Of a stretch of DNA of 64,000 nucleotides, positions 36,208 through 44,311 are shown one piece after another. The first letter of the stretch is position 1; each line of letters starts with the position of its first letter. Below the pieces are notes generated by a model, which saw nothing but the letters and a program-made list of their open reading frames with translations, searched no databases and had not been told where the DNA came from. Both the position numbers and the translations under genes were made by a program. The DNA is from Gimesia algae (GTDB taxonomy: Bacteria > Planctomycetota > Planctomycetia > Planctomycetales > Planctomycetaceae): assembly GCF_007746795.1 (NCBI RefSeq), contig NZ_CP036343.1, forward strand, positions 372,001 through 436,000. The letters run 5' to 3'.

Positions 36208-37566
36208 TCAGTCGCTTAACGTACTGGCGACATCGGTGCGGTAGGCGGTCATGGCGGGGATGAATCCGACCAGGGACGCCAGGACCACAAGGACCGGCAG
36301 CAGGATCAGTTCGGTGGAACTGAAAGCGAACGGGTTGATCAACAGTCCGCTGCGGGCCTCGATAATCGGCGCGGCGACAAAGACCAGTCCGTGGCCGAGG
36401 ATGATCCCCAGGATCCCGCCGCCCAGACAGAGCAGGACGGACTCTGAGAGGATAATGCCGAAGACCGTCGTGCGGCCTGCTCCCAGGGCGCGCATGATGG
36501 CAATTTCTCTTTTACGGTCGGACATCGAGTTGTAAATACTCACAAAAATGCCGACCCCGGAAACGACGATGATCAGAGAAGTCAACACGATGAGCATGGT
36601 TCTTACATTGCCCACGATATTCGTCATCAGCCAACTGATCTGCTGAATCGGGTTGACGGCCTGTGCCTGATTCCCTTCTTTCAGTTCCGATTGAAATTTG
36701 ATGGAGGAAAACCCGCGCAGGCGATCCCCTTTCATTTGTACGAGAACCGCGGTGACTTCCTTCTGGGCGTCAGGAACTTCATGCCCGTGGTCATGACCAT
36801 GGTCGTGGCCGCTGTGGTCATGGTGATCGTGTTCTGCACTTTCTTTCAGCTGCGCTTTCAGTTTTTCTTCATCGACTTTTTCACCGAAGAAGGCAGCTTC
36901 GCGGCGGATGGCTTCTTCGAGTGGTTTCTCATGACCGGAGACCTGGTAAAAGCCGCGCAGGTTGACGAAGACGGTTCGATCATTGGGAGTTCCCGTGGGA
37001 GCCAGGATGCCGACGATTTTGAACTTTTCGTCGTGCACGTGTCCACTTTCGGCGGAACCATGAATCAGGCTGAACTCATCACCCATCTTCCAGTTGTTCT
37101 GTCTGGCGACGGCGGAGCCGATGACCGAATCCCAGGTGCCCGGGAGAAACTTTCCTTCCTTGTTGATGCGGAAATGCCGACCGGGAATGTATTCCAGCGC
37201 GAAGTAGCGGGGGATCGTGCCGACAATCGGGAAGCCCCCTTTCTGGGTGACATCGCCAATGGCGAATGGAATGGCTTCTTTGACACGCGGATCGTTTTTC
37301 AGTTCGTTGTAATAGCGATAAGGCAGATTTTCAATGGGGGCTCCCACCCGGAAGACGGTATTCAACACCAGTTGCAGAGCGCTGCCTTTGGGGCCGACAA
37401 TCAGGTCGTAACCGCTGGCGGTCTGATTAAACATGCGATCAATGACACCGTTGATGACCAGGACAGAAATCATCAATGTGACACCCAGGGCAACGCTCAA
37501 TGCCGTTAACAGAGAAGCGACGCGGCGTTGTTTGATACTTTTCCAGGCAATGGTCAGAGTATTCAT
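36208..37566 (-). CDS. MacB/LolC-type ABC permease with His-rich loop
   Basis: ATG 37566 gives MNTLTIAWKSIKQRRVAS, a standard start for this family; a GTG at 37587 is in frame. The 452-residue protein has one N-terminal helix, a large periplasmic MacB_PCD domain and three C-terminal FtsX-type helices ('GVGIFVSIYNSMSDRKREIA', 'ALGAGRTTVFGIILSESVLL', 'LILLPVLVVLASLVGFIPAM'). The periplasmic domain has an inserted His/Asp cluster (residues ~245-265: HDHHDHSGHDHGHDHGHE), suggesting metal binding. Followed, in the same direction upstream, by its ATPase. Zinc or other divalent metal export or a metal-linked lipoprotein pathway is inferred. Confidence 0.88.
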   Translation of the reverse strand: MNTLTIAWKSIKQRRVASLLTALSVALGVTLMISVLVINGVIDRMFNQTASGYDLIVGPKGSALQLVLNTVFRVGAPIENLPYRYYNELKNDPRVKEAIPFAIGDVTQKGGFPIVGTIPRYFALEYIPGRHFRINKEGKFLPGTWDSVIGSAVARQNNWKMGDEFSLIHGSAESGHVHDEKFKIVGILAPTGTPNDRTVFVNLRGFYQVSGHEKPLEEAIRREAAFFGEKVDEEKLKAQLKESAEHDHHDHSGHDHGHDHGHEVPDAQKEVTAVLVQMKGDRLRGFSSIKFQSELKEGNQAQAVNPIQQISWLMTNIVGNVRTMLIVLTSLIIVVSGVGIFVSIYNSMSDRKREIAIMRALGAGRTTVFGIILSESVLLCLGGGILGIILGHGLVFVAAPIIEARSGLLINPFAFSSTELILLPVLVVLASLVGFIPAMTAYRTDVASTLSD

Positions 37567-37629
37567 AGGGGAGATTACTTTGTTCACAAAAGAAGGTTTA
37601 TGAATGATTCCATCAACTTACAGCTGGCA

Positions 37630-38304
37630 TCAGGCGCGGGCATGCACCTTGTTGAATTCTGTCAGCGTCTCTACGCGTTCAAACTGCTTCGCGACTTCCT
37701 GAGAGTGTGTGACCAGCAGCATGGCGATTTGATTTTGATTGCAGGCGTCGCGGAGCAGTTCTAAGATTGTCTCCTGGTTGGCGATATCCACGTTCGCCGT
37801 GGGTTCATCTGCCAGCAGCAGTCGGGGTTGATTTGCCAGTGCGCGGGCGACGGCGACGCGCTGCTGTTCTCCCACCGACATCTGCTTGGGATGATGATGC
37901 AGGCGGTGCTCCAGTCCGACAAGAACCAGCAGTTCTTTCGCACGGTCGCGACTCGGTTTTTTCCGGGAAAAGCTCATGCCCAGCAGTACATTTTCCAGTG
38001 CGGAAAATGCGGGCAGCAGATTGAAGGTCTGGAACACAAAGCCGATGCGTTCGGCCCGGAACTGGTCCCGGACGACTTCTGCCATCGAGGCGATCTCAGT
38101 GCCGGCAATGGTGATTTTTCCGCTGTCAACAGACGTGATTCCGGAGATGACATTCAGCAGGGTGGATTTTCCGGAGCCGCTTTCGCCGATCAGGACGACC
38201 TGTTCCCGGTCTTTGATTTCAAAGCGTTCGATATCCAGAATCGGGAGCGTGGAGCCATCGGGTTCGCGATAACTCTTTTTCACATTTTCCAGCAGCAGAG
38301 ACAT
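37630..38304 (-). CDS. ABC transporter ATP-binding protein (LolD/MacB type)
   Basis: ATG 38304 follows GAGGT at 6-bp spacing; the longer frame to 38376 is not needed. The 224-residue ATPase has Walker A GESGSGKST, Q-loop VFQTFNLL, signature 'MSVGEQQRVAVARAL' and Walker B 'LLLADEPTANVD', then switch His in VTHS. Partner of the permease downstream (63 bp away). FtsX-type transporters of this kind act on lipoproteins or peptides at the membrane or export metals. Confidence 0.9.
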   Translation of the reverse strand: MSLLLENVKKSYREPDGSTLPILDIERFEIKDREQVVLIGESGSGKSTLLNVISGITSVDSGKITIAGTEIASMAEVVRDQFRAERIGFVFQTFNLLPAFSALENVLLGMSFSRKKPSRDRAKELLVLVGLEHRLHHHPKQMSVGEQQRVAVARALANQPRLLLADEPTANVDIANQETILELLRDACNQNQIAMLLVTHSQEVAKQFERVETLTEFNKVHARA

Positions 38305-38617
38305 ACTGACCTCGATTTGTAAGCTGAGAAGGCGGCCCGGTTTGCCAGGCGGCACAATTTGTGATTGTTTTTGCAAATGTTATGCAATAAGGGGGCTGTT
38401 GACTAGGGTTGTTTTGTCAAAAGTTTGCAATTCCCACTGATCTGCAGTGCGTGGTGATTCTAGCTTAAGCAATTATTAATATATGACTTACGTCTATGGA
38501 TACGCAAGTCGAATTTCGCAAGATCGCCGTAGGCTTAATCTGGTGGATTTGCTATAGTTCCGCCTCTCTGATTGTAACCAATACACGGATGGATTGTGAA
38601 TCAAGGAAGAAGACAAG

Positions 38618-39901
38618 ATGCGAAGTCGTAACCGGAGCCGATGGATTACTCCCTTTCGTTTCATCATGATTGCCGGACTGGGAATGCTGGGGACCGCCGC
38701 CTGGCATTATGATTTGCTGCCCTTTCAGGTGAGTCGTGCTCCTACGGGTGCGCTGCATGAAGGGGAACAGCAGGCTGCAACTCAATCAGAGTCACAGGCC
38801 AGCGAAGTGGTGCCGGTTCTGTCAAAAGAAACCATCATTGCCCAATCCGAGCCACCAGCGGAAGCATTGCCTGAAGGAAATGATAATCAGCGTGCCTACA
38901 AAACCCGCGATATTGAACTCCCGCGGATCTATAAACGAACGATGAGCGGGCAGATCGTCGAAGCGGAAACCATCGTTGATTCACCGGTGAATGAAGCATT
39001 GGAACCTCAGCAGTTTAAGCAACCGGAGCAGTTTAAAGGTTCAGCACAGCCTTTACGGCAGGAACCCTCGGCGATGTCTGCACAACAGACAGCCGATCCG
39101 CGTGCGCCCCGGCAGTTACAACCGCCGGAAGGAATTAAACGCGCCCGCAACCCCGTGATTAAAACTGCCGAACATGCGAGCTATAAAGAAGAAATCGGTG
39201 CCAGTCCGGCGGAGCAGGAAGTCCCTGATCTGATTGCCATTGATGAATTGATTCAGCAGCGGAAGATTCTCGAAGCGCATAAGAGCCTTTCTAAAATCTA
39301 CTGGGCTCAACCGGAGCTGTATCCCGTGATTAAATCACGGATCGAAGAGACGGCACGGATGATCTACTTTTCACCCCAGCCTCACTTTATGACGCCTTAT
39401 GAAATTCAACCCGGTGACCAACTTCGCAAAGTCGCGAAAGATTATACGATCAACTGGGAATACCTGGCGAAACTGAATCAGATTGATCCAGTGAAGATCA
39501 GACCGGGTCAGAAGTTGAAGGTCATCAAAGGCCCTTTCCATGCTTTTGTGGATCTGAGTGACTTCACCTTAACCGTACACGCCCATGGCTACTTTGTTCG
39601 CAGATATGCGATTGGAACCGGGAAAGATTCTTCGACGCCCACCGGAAAGTTTGTGGTGAAAGACAAACTGGTTGATCCGGTCTATTATGGTCCCGATGGT
39701 GTGATTGCCAATGACGATCCGACCAACCCGCTGGGTGAACGCTGGATTGATATTGGCGACAGCTATGGCATTCATGGAACGATTGACCCGGCTTCCATTG
39801 GCAAAGCGGAATCGAAGGGCTGTGTGCGGATGCTGAATGAGCATGTCGCGGAAGTCTATGACCTGCTGGGCATTGGCTCGCAAGTGGTGATCCGCCCCTG
39901 A
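38618..39901 (+). CDS. LysM L,D-transpeptidase
   Basis: ATG 38618 is preceded by AAGGAAGA. The 427-residue protein has a short N-terminal membrane anchor, a disordered Pro/Glu-rich region to ~190, a LysM domain ('YEIQPGDQLRKVAKDYTIN' to KLKVIKG) that binds peptidoglycan, and a YkuD domain with the catalytic His/Cys pair in 'YGIHGTIDP' and SKGCVRM. It forms 3-3 cross-links or attaches proteins to the wall. Planctomycetes do have thin peptidoglycan, so this fits. Ordinary single gene. Confidence 0.9.
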   Translation: MRSRNRSRWITPFRFIMIAGLGMLGTAAWHYDLLPFQVSRAPTGALHEGEQQAATQSESQASEVVPVLSKETIIAQSEPPAEALPEGNDNQRAYKTRDIELPRIYKRTMSGQIVEAETIVDSPVNEALEPQQFKQPEQFKGSAQPLRQEPSAMSAQQTADPRAPRQLQPPEGIKRARNPVIKTAEHASYKEEIGASPAEQEVPDLIAIDELIQQRKILEAHKSLSKIYWAQPELYPVIKSRIEETARMIYFSPQPHFMTPYEIQPGDQLRKVAKDYTINWEYLAKLNQIDPVKIRPGQKLKVIKGPFHAFVDLSDFTLTVHAHGYFVRRYAIGTGKDSSTPTGKFVVKDKLVDPVYYGPDGVIANDDPTNPLGERWIDIGDSYGIHGTIDPASIGKAESKGCVRMLNEHVAEVYDLLGIGSQVVIRP

Positions 39902-40128
39902 TCTGCCTGGCGAATCAGAGCAGAGACCAGTAAGCTGTGATGTGTCTGCTACCTACAGCAATGCAATCACACGAATTCGGGTATTCTTGGCCCGTGGTCC
40001 GTTTGAATGTTGAATTCAAGCCTGTAGAATACGTGAGGCGAAACCAGAGTGAAGCGCAGGCAATGGACGTGCGCTGACTGGTTCTGCATTCGAGATCGTC
40101 ACATATTCAGGTTAGGGACAGAGCATTC

Positions 40129-40689
40129 ATGTATGATCGGGAAAAGCTGATCGAGTTGTTTCGAGAGCGGGCTTTAAAGTTCGGTGATTTCACACTGGTT
40201 TCAGGTAAGAAGAGTACCTATTACCTGGACGGCAAGCAGGTGGTCCTGCATTCGCATGGGTTGCGGCTGGTATCAGCTGGTCTGCTGGAAATGCTGGGCG
40301 ATACCGAATTCGATGCGATCGGCGGCATGTCGATTGGCGCCGACCCGATTGTTGCCGGCGTGCTCGCCATTGCTGCCGAGCAGGGAAGAGCCTTGAATGG
40401 CTTCATGGTTCGTAAAGAAGCCAAGGGGCATGGCACGAACAAATATGTCGAAGGTCCTGTGAAGCCTGGCGACAAAGTCGTGATTGTGGATGATGTGATC
40501 ACCACTGCGGGCAGTGCCCTGCTGTCGGTGGACCGGGCAGAAGAATTCGGTTGTCAGGTGGTCAAAGCTCTAGGCGTCGTTGATCGTTTGCAGGGCGGGG
40601 CTGCGAATTTTGCGGAACGGAATATCCCGTTCGAAGCGTTGCTTTCGATTGAGGATTTCGGCATCGAACCTCCTGCAGAAGATGCATAA
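40129..40689 (+). CDS. pyrE: Orotate phosphoribosyltransferase
   Basis: A 186-residue enzyme of pyrimidine biosynthesis converting orotate and PRPP to OMP. The PRPP motif 'KVVIVDDVITTAGSAL' is intact, and the N-terminal 'LVSGKKSTYYLDGKQV' carries the phosphate-binding Lys and substrate loop typical of PyrE. Length is close to short bacterial PyrE enzymes. Starts at ATG after a 228-bp gap with no other gene. Confidence 0.93.
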   Translation: MYDREKLIELFRERALKFGDFTLVSGKKSTYYLDGKQVVLHSHGLRLVSAGLLEMLGDTEFDAIGGMSIGADPIVAGVLAIAAEQGRALNGFMVRKEAKGHGTNKYVEGPVKPGDKVVIVDDVITTAGSALLSVDRAEEFGCQVVKALGVVDRLQGGAANFAERNIPFEALLSIEDFGIEPPAEDA

Positions 40690-40896
40690 TTATCGTCAGA
40701 CGTATGTGCTTGAATGAATAAGGTCATCCCGGATGATCTGTTTGCTGAGATTTGATGATTCAGCAGCGTTACGATTAATCGACAGCGAGTGGTTCGAAGC
40801 ACTCAGCCTGATCTAATGGCGGCCCGGGATAAATCGCTGAACTCCCGGGCTCGTAGTGAAACGCGCCTGGGGAGATCAGATTTTCTCGAATCCGGT

Positions 40897-41406
40897 TCAG
40901 GCTTTGCCGGGAATTTCCTGGTTTTTATCGATCGGGACGCCAATCATCTGACCGCTGAAGACCATCTTGTCGTCGACCAGTCCCTGAAAGTTGAATTCGG
41001 CGCGTTTGCCAGCACGAATCCGTGCGAGCTGCGCCATGATGACTAAGCGTTGTTTGGGGAAGACGGGACTGCGGAAGCGGACATCATTCATACCGCCGAA
41101 TCCGAGAAAATCGCCGCCCAGCAGTTTGTACTTGCGTGCATAGAATCCGGCGAGTTGTGCCGAGCATTCACAGAGGATGACACCGGGCATTAAGGGAAAA
41201 CCGGGCATATGCCCTCGGACCCAGAATTCATCTTCGCGGACATCTTTATAGCCGACAATACCATGGTTTTCCCTGTCGACGTGCACGATTCCGGAAAGCT
41301 GTTCCATCTCAAATCGCTGAGGGTTAATTTCCCTGATCTCTTCAATTCCGAACACGGGGTTATCAAAATCGAAGTCGATTCCACCATAAAGCAACTTGGG
41401 AGGCAT
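40897..41406 (-). CDS. FabZ-family 3-hydroxyacyl-ACP dehydratase
   Basis: A 169-residue single hot-dog protein. The active-site His66 lies in GHMPGFPLMPGV and the Glu80 in LCECSAQ, the FabZ pattern. The N-terminal ~20 residues are longer than in FabZ, and the motif has Met instead of Phe (GHFPG), so it may be a FabA/FabZ paralogue in a specialised lipid pathway. A GGAG ribosome site is 10-14 bp upstream. It is preceded on the same strand by a terminator for the HAD gene. Confidence 0.85.
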   Translation of the reverse strand: MPPKLLYGGIDFDFDNPVFGIEEIREINPQRFEMEQLSGIVHVDRENHGIVGYKDVREDEFWVRGHMPGFPLMPGVILCECSAQLAGFYARKYKLLGGDFLGFGGMNDVRFRSPVFPKQRLVIMAQLARIRAGKRAEFNFQGLVDDKMVFSGQMIGVPIDKNQEIPGKA

Positions 41407-41435
41407 GGTCTCTATTCTCCATTAGGGTCATCAAT

Positions 41436-41467
41436 ATTAAAACGGCCCTTGTTCCCTGGCAGGGGCC
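41436..41467 (-). terminator. Terminator after the HAD-like gene
   Basis: GGCCCTTG (41444-41451) and CAGGGGCC (41460-41467) pair with one G-T wobble; on the minus strand the stem is followed by GTTTTAATATT. It lies 121 bp past the stop at 41588 and separates that gene from the FabZ gene. Confidence 0.6.
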
Positions 41468-41587
41468 ATTATCGATATGATATGGTTTTACAAGGTGAAT
41501 TTAGTGAAAGCTTGAGCATCTGTCTGCTGAGACAGGCTGCTTTCATTCGTAATCAAGCCGTGATACTACCAAAAATCGGAAACAATG

Positions 41588-42544
41588 TTAATCGAGGATT
41601 TCTGCTAATTGGCCTAAACTGATGATCAATCTGTCAGGTTTTGTATCTGAATTACGGACTTGTGCTTTACTGGCATGCACACTGAGTGAATCACCGGCAA
41701 ATAAGACGGTTTTCATACCGAAATGCCGGGCAATCGCCAGATCGTCTTCGATGCGGGTTCCTACGTGCAGAATTTCTTCAGGAGCGATCCCGGACCGTTC
41801 AAATCGTTCGAGCAGCCTCTCATAAAGAGTCGCTGATGGCTTACGGACTTCTTCGCGATAGGAGAAACAGAAACATTCCTGGGTGAAGAGCTCGGAAAGT
41901 GGCGGCAGTTTACCTTGTGAACTTAATCCCCGCAATAGGTGAACCAATGTGAAAGGTTGTGCATCGGCGAACAAGGCGATCTTTTTACCCCGTTTGCTTA
42001 ACACTTCAAGTATCGCTAAAGCTTCAGGCATGGGTTGAATGCCCTGCAGTGAAGCATGAAAGAAGTAGGCGACTTTCAGGCTGAAGTCATCCAGGTTTCC
42101 GTAGAACGATTCGTCGAACGAGTATTCATTCTTCTGCAGTCGCGTGATGAGCTGTTTCCAGAGCTCAACGGAATTGATTTCCGGCTTTTCTCCTTTGGCA
42201 GTCTTGCTGGAAATCTGCTGATCTTCCAGCAGGCTGCGATATTGTGAGAGCATGTATTCCCAGGGGGCACCTGGTTTGCGGGACATGCTGTTCCACATAT
42301 TGAACTCTTTAATGGTTTTATCGAGGGCAATCTGCATCCTGAGTTGTTGTTCGTGATCGAACAGCAGGCAACCATCGGCAATATGGAGTAATGTACCGTA
42401 CACGCTGAAAGTAACCGCTTTGATCCCCGGTAAAGGTTTTAAGAAGGGCGTGGCTTTGGGAACAACCAGTCCCGGAGCGACGGGCCAGATCAGGTCGTCG
42501 CGACTGGCTAACCATTCAGCATATTCTTGGAGTGACTGCGCCAT
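41588..42544 (-). CDS. HAD-superfamily protein lacking the catalytic nucleophile
   Basis: A 318-residue protein with the fold of haloacid-dehalogenase hydrolases: motif I region 'AVTFSVYGTLL', motif II 'KIALFADAQPF', motif III Lys in 'REEVRKPSATLYERLL' and motif IV region 'HVGTRIEDDLAIARHFG'. The nucleophile Asp expected in FDVYGTL is Ser (codon AGC on the minus strand); the GD of motif IV is GT. The remaining DD is kept. Probably a regulatory or binding pseudoenzyme, or it works by another mechanism. Followed by its own terminator. Confidence 0.8.
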   Translation of the reverse strand: MAQSLQEYAEWLASRDDLIWPVAPGLVVPKATPFLKPLPGIKAVTFSVYGTLLHIADGCLLFDHEQQLRMQIALDKTIKEFNMWNSMSRKPGAPWEYMLSQYRSLLEDQQISSKTAKGEKPEINSVELWKQLITRLQKNEYSFDESFYGNLDDFSLKVAYFFHASLQGIQPMPEALAILEVLSKRGKKIALFADAQPFTLVHLLRGLSSQGKLPPLSELFTQECFCFSYREEVRKPSATLYERLLERFERSGIAPEEILHVGTRIEDDLAIARHFGMKTVLFAGDSLSVHASKAQVRNSDTKPDRLIISLGQLAEILD

Positions 42545-43543
42545 AGTGAGTGTATTTTTTCCGGGTTGAGTTGGCAGGAATCAGTTATCAGAAACAGAAG
42601 TTGACTTTCAGAGATTACTGAAGCGTTGTGAGTGGAAAAAGAGCTGCTGGCTTGCAGGATCCACAACTCATAATGAATTGAATACCGGTCGTGCTGGCCG
42701 GGATTGTGTATTGATCTTAGACGAGACATCTGCAGCAGAGCAAGCGAAAAAGGGTATTTCAGGAGTATTCCGAATCGAGACGAACGTTTATGAGTTTTAG
42801 AAAATCATCCAACACAAACCGGAATCTCCATCGTAATAGATATGACAGGTGCAATAGTTCGAACCAGTTGCAGGTCACTGTTGTCCTAACGATTATCCGC
42901 CCTTTCCCGGGTTGCAGGCTGGAAAAAAGCCTGAATCCTGTGTGAAAAATTCAAGTGCCTGCAGAAATTTGGTTCATATCTTAAGTGTTTCTCACAAGCG
43001 GTTTAAGTGCCGGAATTATAGAGGATTACGGCCAGATATTCCTCACAGTTGATTCTTCCCCGCCAGCTAATCCCAGTGTCTCTGTCCGTACTGCACTCTC
43101 TCTTGTCAAAGAACTTAAAGTCCTCACTCCAGTTTCGTCGATGCAATTAGGGCAGACGGTTGAAACCGGAAAGACGTAAAAACCACGTCGATCCAGTTAG
43201 CAGCAGTTTGACGGGTTCAACCCCATCAAATGTCTGTAAGGGGGGAGAGGACAAGATGGATCTAGTCTGACGAACTGATCTGAATGGTATTGCGATTGTC
43301 ATTCAGTCCGACCCCAAAAAGTATTACGTACCAGATCCCAAATTTCCTTAAAAATTAAAGATTGGCATTTTGAAACAGTTTCTGGAGATGCTGTCTCCTT
43401 AAACAAACCCCGACCCAAGACTACTCAGGTTACAACTTGAAACTGACTGGCCAGGATAGCCGAAACAGTAGTAGGGGTTAAAGCAGAAGAAGAGTAACCT
43501 TTCTTCGCATAGATTTGCCAAGCATGTGATTGGAGAGCCCGCA
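42545..43543. other. 1-kb region without a supported gene
   Basis: No long ORF with codon support. It contains short hairpins CAGGCT/AGCCTG (~42915-42935), GACGT/ACGTC (~43172-43188) and GGAGA/TCTCC (~43384-43398), and a ribosome-site-like GGGGGGAGAGG with a four-codon ORF after it (~43240-43270). It could hold a promoter, a leader or a small RNA for the HTH gene; nothing can be named. Confidence 0.6.
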
Positions 43544-44116
43544 ATGAAAACGATCTTCACTACTGGCCAAGTAGCAAAGATCTGTAAGGTTGCACCCCGC
43601 ACGGTTAGTAAGTGGTTCGACTCCGGCCGTCTGAGAGGATACCGGATCCCCGGTTCTCAGGACCGACGAATCCCACGTGAGCACCTTATTCGATTTCTTA
43701 AAGAACACGGTATGCCATTAGGCGAACTGGAAGATGAAGCCATGGGCAAGTTATTGCTCGTTGGTGCTGATACCCAGGTTCGTGCCAGCCTTGATGATCT
43801 GATGGCAACTGAAGATTTCAAGATTGAATACGCCGTGAGTGGTTTTGAAGCTGGTATCCAAGCTGAATCGCTGCATCCCGACTGCGTGATCGTTGATTTC
43901 GCAATGGGTCGCAATGAAGCTCTGATGATCGCTCAGAACCTGCGACGCAACAAAGACTACACAGACTCTGTTCTGATTGCCCTGCTGAGCGACGAAGACA
44001 ACGCCAGCGGTTTCGACAGAACATTGTTCAACGAAACTTTCCGGAAACCATTTGACGCAGCATTACTGGCCGAACGGATTCGGACCTTGGTTGGACGTAA
44101 AAAGCAGATCGCCTAA
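43544..44116 (+). CDS. HTH (excisionase/MerR-type) plus receiver-like protein
   Basis: The ATG at 43544 follows GGAGAG. The 190-residue protein has an N-terminal helix-turn-helix of the MerR/excisionase type ('FTTGQVAKICKVAPRTVSKW', then FDSGRLRGYRIPGSQDRRIP) and a C-terminal CheY-like domain with a putative acceptor Asp in 'CVIVDFAMGRNE' and Lys in FRKPFD. The acidic pair after the first strand is changed (LLLVGADTQ), so phosphorylation is doubtful. The order (DNA-binding first, receiver last) is the reverse of ordinary response regulators. It lies behind a 1-kb leader and ends with a strong terminator. Confidence 0.85.
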   Translation: MKTIFTTGQVAKICKVAPRTVSKWFDSGRLRGYRIPGSQDRRIPREHLIRFLKEHGMPLGELEDEAMGKLLLVGADTQVRASLDDLMATEDFKIEYAVSGFEAGIQAESLHPDCVIVDFAMGRNEALMIAQNLRRNKDYTDSVLIALLSDEDNASGFDRTLFNETFRKPFDAALLAERIRTLVGRKKQIA

Positions 44117-44251
44117 TAGATCGGGCAGGAATGCCTTAAGGTGAGCATGCCAGGGAAGCGTAGTTCTCGATATTATGGACGGTGTCGAGAGAGCGACCCA
44201 CTGGACAACCAGAACAATCGCAAAGGGATTTGCTGGTTTGCGTGAACGACT

Positions 44252-44291
44252 AAACCCGCCCAAGAGGTCAAACTCTTGGTCGGGTTTTTTT
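44252..44291 (+). terminator. Rho-independent terminator after the HTH-receiver gene
   Basis: AAACCCG-c-CCAAGAG pairs with CTCTTGG-t-CGGGTTT around GTCAAA, followed by a T run. The 5' end of the longest frame of the next gene falls in the stem, which argues for starting that gene downstream. Confidence 0.88.
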
Positions 44292-44311
44292 ACGCGCCCA
44301 CTTTCTGCATA

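Noticed and set aside
36691-37509. Plus-strand ORF of 272 aa
   Set aside because: Antisense of the ABC permease, which has clear family motifs.
42985-43179. Plus-strand ORF of 64 aa in the 1-kb gap
   Set aside because: No ribosome site, no homology seen, atypical composition.
43205-43222. tRNA T-arm-like sequence GGGTTCAACCCC
   Set aside because: No acceptor stem, anticodon arm or D arm could be fitted around it.
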